A stretch of 64,000 nt of DNA from Streptomyces pinistramenti (GTDB taxonomy: Bacteria > Actinomycetota > Actinomycetes > Streptomycetales > Streptomycetaceae), in contig NZ_JAJCXB010000012.1 of assembly GCF_020564935.1 (NCBI RefSeq), forward strand, positions 1-64,000, in the 5' to 3' direction. The stretch's first letter is position 1. Every line of letters starts with the position of its first letter. Under the pieces are notes generated by a model. It worked only from the letters and a program-made list of their open reading frames with translations, did not search any database and was not told the origin of the DNA. Both the position numbers and the translations under genes were made by a program. Shown here in pieces: positions 43,535-52,292 of the stretch.

Positions 43535-43838
43535 GCTCGCGCCCACCTGGCCGCCCCCTGCCCTCTGCCGTCGCTCGCTCGTCCCGCTGCGCCGCCCTGC
43601 GCACGGCCCGCCACGATATCCGCGCAGGCCCGGCAGTCGCGCATCGCGCTGACAGGCCGCCGCTCGGGGCGGCGGGGGAGGGGGCAGGCCCGGCGGCCGC
43701 CGCTCGGGTGCGGTCGCGATCGGCGGTGCCGGGTACGGGAGTTGGGCTACGCTGGGAGGGAACGCGCGATCGGCCGTCGCGGCGCGATGCGCCCGGTGCG
43801 GTGGGCCGGTACGCACGCACCGGAATCGGGGGGTTCGA
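43535..43838. other. divergent intergenic region
   Basis: About 300 bp, very GC-rich, between the transferase-like gene and the small rightward gene. It must hold both promoters; no clear -35/-10 pair or operator was recognised. Confidence 0.35.
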
Positions 43839-44285
43839 GTGGATCCGCAGGCCCTGGCGCTCGCCGGAACCGCAGGTACGACCGTCGTCACCCTGCTCGC
43901 GACCGATGCCTGGCAGCAGACGAAGAGCGGTGTCCTGGCGCTGTGGCGCCGCTTCGGGCCGCAGGCGGCCGAGGAGGTCGACGGCCTGCTCTCGGAGGCG
44001 CGGCAGACCCTGCTCGGCGGAGCCGTACCCGGAGCAGGAGCCGCCCCCGGGCCCGCCGGCGAGCAGGCCAGGCAGCGCCTGGAAAGTGCGTGGCAGCTGC
44101 GCTTCGGCGTGCTGCTGGCCGAACACCCCGAAGCGGCCGATGGCCTGACCGCGCTGCTGGATTCGCTGGCCGCGGCCGCCGGAACGCAGACCGTCCACGG
44201 CGGCGTACGTCTCGAAGCGCACGCCGAGGGGAACGCCCGGATCTACCAGTCGCTCCGGGATCAGACCATCAACGAGCACCGCTGA
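43839..44285 (+). CDS. small protein resembling the N-terminal domain of the nearby STAND protein
   Basis: A 148-aa protein of unknown function. Its first 60 residues (ALALAGTAGTTVVTLLATDA, then WQQTKSGVLALWRRFG) have the same make-up and pattern as the N-terminus of the 39236-41479 protein: a hydrophobic helix, then an amphipathic helix with a WxxxxxGVLAxxRR pattern. The rest is helical and ends GGVRLEAHAEGNARIYQSLR followed by DQTINEHR, the style of Streptomyces effector-associated small proteins. GTG start with a G-rich site. It may be a stand-alone adaptor that pairs with STAND-type proteins. Confidence 0.65.
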   Translation: MDPQALALAGTAGTTVVTLLATDAWQQTKSGVLALWRRFGPQAAEEVDGLLSEARQTLLGGAVPGAGAAPGPAGEQARQRLESAWQLRFGVLLAEHPEAADGLTALLDSLAAAAGTQTVHGGVRLEAHAEGNARIYQSLRDQTINEHR

Positions 44286-44373
44286 ACCGGCGGGCGGACG
44301 AAGCCCACCGCCCCCGGCGGACGCGTGCGAAGCACCTCGCCCGCCGGGCTCGTACGGTCGGCCGGGTGGTTGC

Positions 44374-45672
44374 CTACTCGGCCCCGCCCGGCTGCCGGTG
44401 CGTTTCCACCGACGGCAGGGCCGTCAGCCGCGGCAACAGCTGGGCGGTGAGCAGGGTGGAGAGCGCCGAGGTGTCGGTGCCCGCGCCGTCGGTGCGGACG
44501 ACGACCGGCTGCGGGGCCTTGCCGGCGAGGATCGCGCCGACCTCCAGGCGCCGGCGGGCCAGTTCGTACTGGAGCACCGCACGGTTGTCGCGGTACGCCT
44601 GCGCGAGGCGCTGCTGCGCGCGGGCCTCGTTCTCGGCGGAGATCAGCCCGCTGCGGCCGCGGGTCTCGATCTCGAAGCGGACCTTCTGCGCGTTGGTCTC
44701 CTGCTCCTCCAGAAGCTGGGCGACCGCCTCGCGGGCCTTGTTCAGCGCGGCCTTCACCTCGACGATGCGCGCGTCCCGCACCTTCTTGGCCCGCTCGATG
44801 TCCATCTGCAGGCTGTCGATCCGCCGCTTGCGCGTCAGCCCCCACTCCTGCTCGTACGCGGCCCGCTCCTTGGCCACCCGCTCACGGGTCGCCAGGTGCT
44901 GCTGGTACTGGGTGGGCAGCTGGACATCGGGGATGTTGGAGCCGGTGATGCGCACGCCGTAGCGGGAGAGCTGACGGTTGAGGAGGTCCTGCATGTCGGC
45001 GACGTCCGAGCCGCGCAGGTCGTAGGCGCTCTCGGTCCGCACCTGCCGGCCGCGCTGGCGGATGGCGTCCTGCACCGCGCTGGAGAGCACCAGGTCGAAG
45101 TTGCCCGCCCCGATGGCGCGGACGAACAGCACCGCGTCGGTGATCCGGAACTTCAGGAAGAACTCGATCGAGCGGAGCGGCACGTTCTCCCGGGTGGGGC
45201 AGGCCACCACCGGTGCCGAGTACGGGATTTCGGTGGCGGTGTCCACCACGAAGTCCACCCGCGACCACGGGTGCCACAGGTAGTGCCGGCCGGGGTCCAG
45301 GGTGCGGGTCACCGCGCCGTAGCGGGTGAGGACGCCGTTGGTGCCCTGTTCGATCTCGGCGATGGAGGAGCGCCACCACCACAGCAGGCCGGCCAGGATC
45401 AGGAGGGCACCGCAGACGTAGCCGACCGCGGCGAGGGCGCCGTAGGCGATGCCGCTGATGCCGCCGGTGTCCCGGAGCGTCAGCATCACGCCGGTCAGCA
45501 GCGCGAACACCCCGAGCCACAGCAGCAGCATCCACCACAGCCTGCGCCGATGGCGGGGAATGATCACCGGGATCAGCTTGCCGGCCTCGCCACCGCGGAG
45601 CAGCTGGCGGATCTCGCTCCAGGGCGCCACCTCCTCGGAGATGACCGACCTGTGCTGACGTGTCGTGCTCAC
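44374..45672 (-). CDS. SPFH/band 7 domain membrane protein (downstream gene of pair)
   Basis: A 432-aa protein. Two membrane helices near 45-68 and 75-100, then an SPFH domain (about 115-290: DPGRHYLWHPWSRVDFVVDT, FFLKFRITDAVLFVRAIG), then a long charged coiled coil (about 275-380, KRRIDSLQMDIERAKKVRDA and on) and a short tail. SPFH proteins form large oligomeric membrane cages or scaffolds that organise lipid microdomains and proteases. The ATG overlaps the stop of the upstream SPFH gene by 4 bp, so the two are co-translated and probably hetero-oligomerise. Confidence 0.88.
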   Translation of the reverse strand: MSTTRQHRSVISEEVAPWSEIRQLLRGGEAGKLIPVIIPRHRRRLWWMLLLWLGVFALLTGVMLTLRDTGGISGIAYGALAAVGYVCGALLILAGLLWWWRSSIAEIEQGTNGVLTRYGAVTRTLDPGRHYLWHPWSRVDFVVDTATEIPYSAPVVACPTRENVPLRSIEFFLKFRITDAVLFVRAIGAGNFDLVLSSAVQDAIRQRGRQVRTESAYDLRGSDVADMQDLLNRQLSRYGVRITGSNIPDVQLPTQYQQHLATRERVAKERAAYEQEWGLTRKRRIDSLQMDIERAKKVRDARIVEVKAALNKAREAVAQLLEEQETNAQKVRFEIETRGRSGLISAENEARAQQRLAQAYRDNRAVLQYELARRRLEVGAILAGKAPQPVVVRTDGAGTDTSALSTLLTAQLLPRLTALPSVETHRQPGGAE

Positions 45673-47360
45673 TGCGCGTCCCCCTCGGCTGCGTCGGTGT
45701 CCTCGGCCGCGGTGTGCCCGGACGTGGTCTCTGTGCCCGCGTCCGCGGCGGCGGGTACGGTCGGCCGTTCCGCCTCCAGGAGCGCGGCGATCTCCTGCTC
45801 ACGCCCCGCGATCCGGCCGGAGACGTCGGCGAGCCGTGCGCGCACGGCGGCCATGTCCTCGGCCGAGAACAGCTCGGTGCCCCGCTCGCCGACCAACTCC
45901 CGGGCGAGCGCCAGGAAGTCGACACCGGCGGCGCCGTCGGCTCCGGACGAGCCGCCGATCCGCACCAGCCGCGGCAGATGGTCCGCGACCTCCTCCAGCG
46001 TGTCCAGGACCTGCTGCTGGTAGCGGTACTCCAGGATTTCCGGCGCCTCGGCCGCCGTCACCGCGCGGATGTCCAGCGCCTGCGCCTCCAGCAGCGCCGC
46101 GTTGGCCTTCGCCTCCGACTCGGCCTGCACATACCGCTGCCGGGCCAGTGCCTCGGCGCGGTTGGTCTCCCGCTCCTCGGCGGTGTCCATCTGCGCCTGG
46201 TACTGCGCGATGTCCGCCATGATCGCGGAGAGCGTCTCCTGGCGGGACGCCAACTCCTTGGTCAGGTCGCCCTCGTCCTGCTCCTTGCGCAGGTGCAGTG
46301 CGTACTCATGGGTGTAGGCGTCCTTGGCGACCCGCACCATCTCCGGCGCCGCCAGGTCCATGCGGTAACCGCGGTCGGACGGCTCGGCGTGGGTGATGTT
46401 GGCGTTGGTCAGCTCCACCGCAGGCCGGAACTGCTGGTTCAGCTGCTCAAGGAGACGGCCGGTGTCCTCGCCCACCATGTCGTAGATCCCCGCGGCCTCC
46501 TGCTCGTAGATGAGGCTGCGGATGGTCTCGCTGACCGCGTTGCTCAGCTTCTCCTCGAAGCCGCGCACCGCACCCAGCGTGTAGACGAACTCCACCGGGT
46601 CGCTGATCCGGAACTGGATGAACAGGTCGATGGACGCCTTCACCCCGCCCTTGGTCGGCGCCTCGCGCACCGGGGCGTTGAACGGGTACTCGCGCGTCGT
46701 GTTGATGATGTACGACACCCGCTTCCACGGGTTCAGCAGGATGACCCGGCCGGGACCGACCACCTGCTCCAGCTTCCCGAAGCGGGTGATCAGCGCCTGG
46801 CAGCCGTCCGGCACCATCACCATGCCCTGCCGCCACCACACGAAGGCGACGGCCGCGAGCGACAGCACCCAGTAGTGGATGCCGAAGAGCGGATCGGTGA
46901 TCACGTCGCCGCCGGCCGCCGCGACGATCGCGCTCGCGACCACGCCGATCACCAGCAGCAGCAACACCGGCAGCATGCTCAGGAACGAACGGCCGCGCGG
47001 AATGACCATCGGGCAGATCGCGTGGACCTGCCGCCCGTCCTCGCGCCGCTGCTCGCTGCGGTTGAGCACCTCCCGCGCCTCGTCCAGCGGCACGGTCTGC
47101 TGCGTCATCACCGTGTCGATGCTGCCGCCCTGCTCCCGGGCGGCGGGAAAGTCGGCGGGGTCCATGCCCTCGCTGTGCGCCTCCCCGGCCTCCCCGGCAC
47201 GCTTCGCCGCTCCGGACGCACCGGCCGCGGCCGCCTCCTCCGTCGCACGGCCCGCATCGAGCCCGCTCCGGCGCCGCAGCTCATCCTCCGCGGCCCCGCG
47301 CAGGTCCGCGCCACCGGATACCGCCCGCGTGATTCTCCGCGCGCTCTGACTCCCTGCCAC
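45669..47360 (-). CDS. SPFH/band 7 domain membrane protein (upstream gene of pair)
   Basis: A 563-aa protein. An Ala/Glu-rich N-terminus (about 1-95) is followed by two helices (about 125-150 and 160-178), an SPFH domain (about 185-370: DGCQALITRFGKLEQVVGPG, FIQFRISDPVEFVYTLGAVR), a coiled coil (about 375-450, EERETNRAEALARQRYVQAE) and an acidic disordered tail. The start is GTG 47360, next to AAGGGGGA. It forms an operon with the shorter SPFH gene (4-bp overlap). The role is a membrane scaffold; the partner is unknown. Confidence 0.88.
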   Translation of the reverse strand: MAGSQSARRITRAVSGGADLRGAAEDELRRRSGLDAGRATEEAAAAGASGAAKRAGEAGEAHSEGMDPADFPAAREQGGSIDTVMTQQTVPLDEAREVLNRSEQRREDGRQVHAICPMVIPRGRSFLSMLPVLLLLVIGVVASAIVAAAGGDVITDPLFGIHYWVLSLAAVAFVWWRQGMVMVPDGCQALITRFGKLEQVVGPGRVILLNPWKRVSYIINTTREYPFNAPVREAPTKGGVKASIDLFIQFRISDPVEFVYTLGAVRGFEEKLSNAVSETIRSLIYEQEAAGIYDMVGEDTGRLLEQLNQQFRPAVELTNANITHAEPSDRGYRMDLAAPEMVRVAKDAYTHEYALHLRKEQDEGDLTKELASRQETLSAIMADIAQYQAQMDTAEERETNRAEALARQRYVQAESEAKANAALLEAQALDIRAVTAAEAPEILEYRYQQQVLDTLEEVADHLPRLVRIGGSSGADGAAGVDFLALARELVGERGTELFSAEDMAAVRARLADVSGRIAGREQEIAALLEAERPTVPAAADAGTETTSGHTAAEDTDAAEGDAQ

Positions 47361-47470
47361 AAATCCCCCTTGTTCTCGCACTGTGCATACGGGCTGCGCA
47401 TACAGCCCCCTCCATCCCATCGCATCGCCCGGGGGAGGCGTGGGGCGGGTGGGGCGCGAGGCACCATCCG

Positions 47471-47487
47471 GCCCGCGAGGGGCGGGC
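47471..47487 (-). terminator. possible terminator of the terpene operon
   Basis: GCCCGC pairs with GCGGGC around a 5-nt loop, 19 bp past the P450 stop. Confidence 0.4.
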
Positions 47488-47505
47488 AGGGACGAAGCCG
47501 CTCGT

Positions 47506-48852
47506 TCAGGCGGCCCGGGAGATGATCTCCATCTCGACCCGGTCCGGGTGGGCCATCGCGCTGAGGGCTTCCTTGGGCACGCGGCCCGGTATGGGGCGCA
47601 GGGTGTAGCGGCGCAGGATCGTCGCGAGGAGGATGGTGGCCTCGGCCCAGGAGAACGCGTCGCCGATGCACTTGCGGTTGCCCGAGCCGAAGGGGACGAA
47701 GCCCTCGCGCGGGACCTCGGCCTTGCGCTCCGGCAGCCAACGGTCCGGGTCGAAGCGGTCCGGGTCGGTGTAGAGCGCGGGGTCGCGGTGCAGAGCGTAG
47801 AGGGAGAAGGCCACTTCCGTGTCGGCGGGGACGGTGAAGCCGCCCAGTTCCACCGGCTCGGTCGTCCGGCGCATCAGCAGCGTCACACCGTGCAGGCGGA
47901 TTGTCTCGTCCAGGACGCGCTTGATGCCTTCGAGCCGGGGTACCTGCTCCATGGTCACGGGTCCGTCACCGACGATCTCGTCGACCTCGGCGAGCAGTTG
48001 GCGCTCGACCTCGGGGTGATTGCCGATCGCGTGGAGCGCCCAGGACACCGTAGAGGCGGTGGTCTCCGTGCCGGCGAAGAGGATGGTGACGAGTTCGTCG
48101 CGGACCTCTTCGTCGCTCAGCGCCTCGCCGGTGTCGGCGTCGCGCGCGCTCATCAGCAAGGAGAGCAGGTCGCCCTGGTCGGCCTGGCCGGAGCTGCGGG
48201 TGGTGGCGATCACCTCGTCGATGACCTGGCGCAGGCTCAGGGCCGCCGCGTCGAAGTCACGGTTGCGCCGGATCGGCAGCTTGTCGAATGCCTTGGGGGA
48301 GGCGGCGCGCAGCAGCATGTTCTTGAGGATCACGGGGAGGTTGTGCCGTACCGCCTCGACGGCCGGCCGGCCGATGTCCGACGAGAACATGGTCTCGGCC
48401 AGCGTTTCGATCGCGTAGTCGGCCATCACCTGCTCCACGGCGATCCGCTGCCCGTGTGTCCAGGAGCCGGTGAGTTCCCTGGCACGCCTGCTCATTGTCC
48501 GGGTGTAGTCCTCGATCCGGGCGTGATGGAACATCGGCTGCATCAGGCGGCGGTGCTTGCGGTGGACCGGACCGCTTGCGGTCGCCAGACCGTCCCCGAC
48601 CAGCGGCCGCACCCGCTCATAGAGCCGGCCCTTGGCCATGCTGCGGGCCCGGGTCACGGTGACCTCGTGCACCATCTCGGCGCTGGTGGCGAAGTAGACA
48701 GGGAGCTTGGTGCCCAGGTCGACGCGGACGAGATCGCCACTCTTGCGCAGGGACCGCAGGAAACCGAAGGGGTTGCGAGCAAGCGCCAGCGTGTGCCCGA
48801 GCAGGGGCAGAGCGCCGGGCGCACGCGGTACCGCGTGGAGGTCGGTGGTCAC
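47506..48852 (-). CDS. cytochrome P450 coupled to the terpene synthase
   Basis: A 448-aa class I-type bacterial P450. It has the I-helix oxygen-activation motif LFAGTETTASTVSWAL (about 245), the K-helix ExxR in DETIRLHG (about 300), and heme loop FVPFGSGNRKCIGDAF (about 390) with the Cys ligand. It begins GTG 14 bp after the sesquiterpene synthase stop, with AAAGGA upstream, so it is the second gene of a two-gene operon and very likely hydroxylates the terpene made by its partner. The electron donors are not encoded nearby. Confidence 0.93.
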   Translation of the reverse strand: MTTDLHAVPRAPGALPLLGHTLALARNPFGFLRSLRKSGDLVRVDLGTKLPVYFATSAEMVHEVTVTRARSMAKGRLYERVRPLVGDGLATASGPVHRKHRRLMQPMFHHARIEDYTRTMSRRARELTGSWTHGQRIAVEQVMADYAIETLAETMFSSDIGRPAVEAVRHNLPVILKNMLLRAASPKAFDKLPIRRNRDFDAAALSLRQVIDEVIATTRSSGQADQGDLLSLLMSARDADTGEALSDEEVRDELVTILFAGTETTASTVSWALHAIGNHPEVERQLLAEVDEIVGDGPVTMEQVPRLEGIKRVLDETIRLHGVTLLMRRTTEPVELGGFTVPADTEVAFSLYALHRDPALYTDPDRFDPDRWLPERKAEVPREGFVPFGSGNRKCIGDAFSWAEATILLATILRRYTLRPIPGRVPKEALSAMAHPDRVEMEIISRAA

Positions 48853-48866
48853 GGCGGGTCCTTTCG

Positions 48867-49985
48867 TCAGACCGGCAGCGCGGTGCGCGCGGGGGCGAGG
48901 GCGGTCCGGTGTGGTGCCGCCGCCGGGTCCGGCAGCAGGTCCCACCAGGGCGCGATGACGGGGATGTCCAGGGGCTCGGGGCTGTCGTCGCTGGGGAATT
49001 CGCTGAGGGTGGTCGGCAGGCCCGCGGGGTCGTCCGGGGTGGTGTAGCGCAGGGAGGTGATTCCCCAGTCCTGGGCGCCGCGGATGTAGGCGCTGAGGCT
49101 GCGCAGGTACTGGCGCAGTTGTGGGCTCGCGTGCTGTTCGAGGTGGGTGCGCAGCCGCAGGAACAGCGTCATGACGCGGTCCCGCTGGCCGATCGCGCAG
49201 GTCAGCGCCTGCTGCGGGCTCAGCCCGTCCTCGTCCTGCAGGACCCGGAGGATGTTGAGGTAGTAGTCGTCGTCGGAGCGGCTTTCCTTGTGGTGGGAGA
49301 AGATGTCGTTGTCCCACACGATGATGAAGGACGCCATGTCGGCCGCCGCGCGGACCAGTGCGTCATCGCGCTCGTGCGGCTGGAGTTCGTAGCCGTACCC
49401 CATCTCCAGGAGGGGCAGCACGACGGTGGTCGCCCCGTTGTACAGGCGCATCAGGGTGTAGTCGTTCACCTCGGGGACGCGGCCCTCGACGCGGTAATGG
49501 GCCTCCCAGGACACGCTGAAGACGTATTCGCGCAGCGCGTCTATCCAGCGCGCCACCTGCGCCGGTGTCCCGTAGAGCGTCATCCGCGACTGGAGGTCGC
49601 GCAGCCCGTGGGCCAGCGGGTCGTCGAGGAGCATGGGGGCATCGGGCAGCTGGGCCACCCGCAGCAGACGGTGCGTGGCGGCTATCAGGTCGCCGGGCCG
49701 CCGGCCGAGATCGCCCTCCTCGCAGTAGCCGTCGTCGACGGCGAACAGCCAGAGCACGAAGTCGGCGAGGAGGCCGACGACTTCCTCCCGGCCCTCGGGA
49801 AGTATCCGGGAGGCGAAGGTGCCGATGCTGTGGGTCACCAGACGGCTGCGGAGTTCGGGGGAGCCGATGTCCAGCCGGTGCGCCCAGGCCGTGGTCCGCT
49901 CCTCGATGGCCTCGTGCCGCGGATGGATGGCGGCCGGGATCGGCGCATACGTCGGCGGAACGCGCAGTGCCTCCACTGCGATCAC
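48867..49985 (-). CDS. class I sesquiterpene synthase, selinadiene synthase-like
   Basis: A 372-aa terpene cyclase. The Asp-rich motif is VDDGYCEEG (about 83-91), the NSE triad NDIFSHHKE (about 225-233), and the pyrophosphate sensor region has LMRLYNGAT (about 180) with a late RYTT. From memory it matches the selina-4(15),7(11)-diene synthase of S. pristinaespiralis over nearly its whole length (for example FASRILPEGREEVVGLLADF, then IRGAQDWGITSLRYTTPDDP). It would cyclise farnesyl diphosphate to a selinane. The start may be GTG 49985 or GTG 49976 (GAGAGG site). A good promoter lies about 90 bp upstream. Confidence 0.92.
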   Translation of the reverse strand: MIAVEALRVPPTYAPIPAAIHPRHEAIEERTTAWAHRLDIGSPELRSRLVTHSIGTFASRILPEGREEVVGLLADFVLWLFAVDDGYCEEGDLGRRPGDLIAATHRLLRVAQLPDAPMLLDDPLAHGLRDLQSRMTLYGTPAQVARWIDALREYVFSVSWEAHYRVEGRVPEVNDYTLMRLYNGATTVVLPLLEMGYGYELQPHERDDALVRAAADMASFIIVWDNDIFSHHKESRSDDDYYLNILRVLQDEDGLSPQQALTCAIGQRDRVMTLFLRLRTHLEQHASPQLRQYLRSLSAYIRGAQDWGITSLRYTTPDDPAGLPTTLSEFPSDDSPEPLDIPVIAPWWDLLPDPAAAPHRTALAPARTALPV

Positions 49986-50075
49986 CTCTCAGTCCTCGTG
50001 CGGCAGTCCCGGCCCGACGCCGGTGTCGGCCACCAGGAATGCCGACGGCACTCCGTGAGTGATCAACTAACGCGC

Positions 50076-50104
50076 ATAGTACGCACTGCCCACGGCCGAA
50101 CCAA
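50076..50104 (-). promoter_or_regulatory. promoter of the terpene synthase-P450 operon
   Basis: Reading leftward: -35 TTGGTT (50099-50104), 17-bp spacer, -10 TACTAT (50076-50081). Confidence 0.6.
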
Positions 50105-50134
50105 TAGGCCCTTCACCTGCGGCTGCCCGCGAAA

Positions 50135-50164
50135 GCGCCGCCACCGAAGGAGCGGTGGCGGCGC
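50135..50164 (-). terminator. terminator after the CYP157-like gene
   Basis: A perfect 12-bp stem, GCGCCGCCACCG with CGGTGGCGGCGC, and a 6-nt loop, 20 bp past the P450 stop. It insulates the terpene operon. Confidence 0.85.
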
Positions 50165-50183
50165 CCACGGCACGAGTCCGGCG

Positions 50184-51623
50184 CTACTTGCCGAGCAGTG
50201 AACGCCACCAACCGCCGCTGCCCGAAGGGCCGGTGACGCCCGCGGCCGGGGCCGCGACGGATGCCGCCGGAGCGCCGGCCGGGGCCTGCGAGGCCGTGTC
50301 CGCGGCTGCCGTACGGGCCCGCGCAGCGGTGAACCGCGCGGGCTCCTTCGTAGCAGCGGGGCGCCCCGGCGCGAACTGCACCGGCAGACTCACCACCCGG
50401 CGCGAGAAGCCCTCGTTCCGCCACACCGGCTGCGCCCCGTCCTGAAGCTGCAGGTCTTTCAGCATGCCGAGCAGCACGTCGACGCCGGTGTCTGCGATGG
50501 CACGGCCGAGGTCAGCGCCCGGACACTCGTGCGGGCCGCCGCTGAAGGCCAGATGTGCGCGGTTGCCGTGCACCGGGTCGAACAGGTCGGGCCTGATCTC
50601 CGGGTCGGTGTTGGCGGCCGCCAGGCCGAGCAGCAGCATGTCGCCCGCCTTGATCCGCCGGCCACCCAGCTCGGTGTCCGTCGTCGCCCACCGGCCGGGG
50701 ACGATGGGGAGCGGCGGCATGTCCCACATCACCTGCTCCAGCGCGTCGGGCAGCGTCATCTGACCACCTGAGAGGTGCCCGCGGAACCGCCGGTCGGTCA
50801 GCACCACCGACAGCACGTTCCCGATGAGGTTGCTGGTTCCCTCGTTCGCGGCGACCAGCACCAGCCGCAAGTGTTCCACGACCTCATCGGTGGTCAGCGC
50901 CGATGTGTGGCCGATGAGCGCGGCGGTGAAGTCGTTGGCGTAGCCGGTCTCCTGCTTGGTGGCCACCAACTGCTGGAGGCACTCCATGATGAAGAGGTTG
51001 CTCGCCTGTGCGTTCGCGGTGCCCTTCATCAGGTCGAGCACTGCGTCGGCGAGCTTGGGGCCGACTTCTTCCGGCAGGCCGAACAGTTTGGACAGGACGA
51101 GCATCGGCAGGCGCTCGGCGAACCCGTCGATCAGGTCGGCCCGGCCGGCGGCGGCGAAGCCGCCAACCAACTGCTGGGTGTACCGGGTGATGTACCGCCG
51201 GACCCCGCGGCGGTCCAGGCTGCCCAGGCTGTCGACGACGGCGGTGCGCAACCGCTGGTGCGGTTCACCGTCCACGAAGACGCACACCGGCTGCGGCTCG
51301 ATCAGCGGCCGGATCGGTGAATCCTTGGCGACGTGCCCGTCCTTGAACATCGTCCAGATACCGGAGTCGCGGGAGAAACGGTGCGGGCTGTGCATCACCT
51401 CGCGGTTCTCCGCGTACCCCAGGACGAGCCAGGCCGGCAGGTTCCCCGGCAGCAGCACGGGCGCGACCTGGCCGTGTTCGGCACGAAGCCGCGCGTACAG
51501 CTCCGAGGGCTCCTCGTCCAGGTCCGGGCCGAAGAGGTGGTGTGCTCCGCCGTCCGCGTGGGCGGGGCAGGCCGGAGGCGGTACGAGCCCTGGAGCATTG
51601 CCGGCGTGCTGTGGGGTGGTCAC
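50184..51623 (-). CDS. CYP157-type cytochrome P450 lacking the ExxR motif
   Basis: A 479-aa P450. The heme loop is FSGGPHECPGADL (about 375) with the Cys ligand. The I-helix reads LVLVAANEGTSNLIGN (about 255). The K-helix, where nearly all P450s have ExxR, reads EQVMWDMPP (about 300), so the Arg is missing. This matches the EQSLW-type replacement known in the CYP157 family of Streptomyces. A C-terminal Ala/Pro-rich tail of about 60 residues ends SGSGGWWRSLLGK. CYP157s usually sit beside a CYP154 or a conservon; here the gene stands alone. GTG 51623 has GGAG upstream. Confidence 0.88.
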   Translation of the reverse strand: MTTPQHAGNAPGLVPPPACPAHADGGAHHLFGPDLDEEPSELYARLRAEHGQVAPVLLPGNLPAWLVLGYAENREVMHSPHRFSRDSGIWTMFKDGHVAKDSPIRPLIEPQPVCVFVDGEPHQRLRTAVVDSLGSLDRRGVRRYITRYTQQLVGGFAAAGRADLIDGFAERLPMLVLSKLFGLPEEVGPKLADAVLDLMKGTANAQASNLFIMECLQQLVATKQETGYANDFTAALIGHTSALTTDEVVEHLRLVLVAANEGTSNLIGNVLSVVLTDRRFRGHLSGGQMTLPDALEQVMWDMPPLPIVPGRWATTDTELGGRRIKAGDMLLLGLAAANTDPEIRPDLFDPVHGNRAHLAFSGGPHECPGADLGRAIADTGVDVLLGMLKDLQLQDGAQPVWRNEGFSRRVVSLPVQFAPGRPAATKEPARFTAARARTAAADTASQAPAGAPAASVAAPAAGVTGPSGSGGWWRSLLGK

Positions 51624-52292
51624 GGTTTCTCCGTTGTGTCGTGGAAGGTTGACGCGGTGTGAACCAACAGGATCCCAGCCGGGCCGCGTTCGCGGTTCCG
51701 CCCCGACCTGCACGGGCCACCGGCGGCCGGGCGGTGCACCGGGACACCCTCACCCGCGTCACCCGCCCGGCCGCCTCAGGCGTCGTAAGGAGGCGGACGC
51801 CGGACGTCCGAGTAACAGGAGGCGGCAGAGGCATCAGGGACCGCAGGGCCGAACGGGGCGAAGGAGACCGCGTGGCCCGCCGCCGCGCGCAGGACCGGGA
51901 GCTGTACGCGGGCCGTGGCCTCAGGCGTCAGATCCACCGAACGCGGCCTTTCTCCGTCACAGTCACATCGATCCCACCACAGCTGTGGGAACACCCCAGG
52001 GCTGTGATCCGATCCCCAGATTATCAGCCACTCAGCCCACCCTCGACGACTTACCTTCATCAGGTCACGGCCCCGGCGCGCCGCTCCCAACGACTCGCCA
52101 ACCCCTGTGTACGGCAGTCAAGATGACCGGCTCCGACCGGTCAGCGGAGGGCGGCAAACGACGCCCCCTCGCTGATGCGTCCTGCCTCCCCGGCGCGACA
52201 GCTCAACCCGCCATCTCACGCCATGTCAGTTCACCGGCAGCCCAGGCGACGTCTTGCACAGCCAGACCAGGAAGACTGTGGCAAGGCCGCGC
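51624..52292. other. gene-free region upstream of the CYP157-like gene
   Basis: No credible gene in about 670 bp. CCACAGCTGTGG (51977-51988) is a perfect 12-bp palindrome and a possible operator. ATTATC (52020-52025) reads GATAAT leftward, a possible -10. TGACCGG/CCGGTCA (52124-52143) is a 7-bp stem beyond the DAHP synthase stop. Confidence 0.4.

Noticed and set aside
47383..49047. Rightward open frame opposite the P450 gene.
   Set aside because: Antisense shadow; the P450 heme and I-helix motifs on the other strand are decisive.
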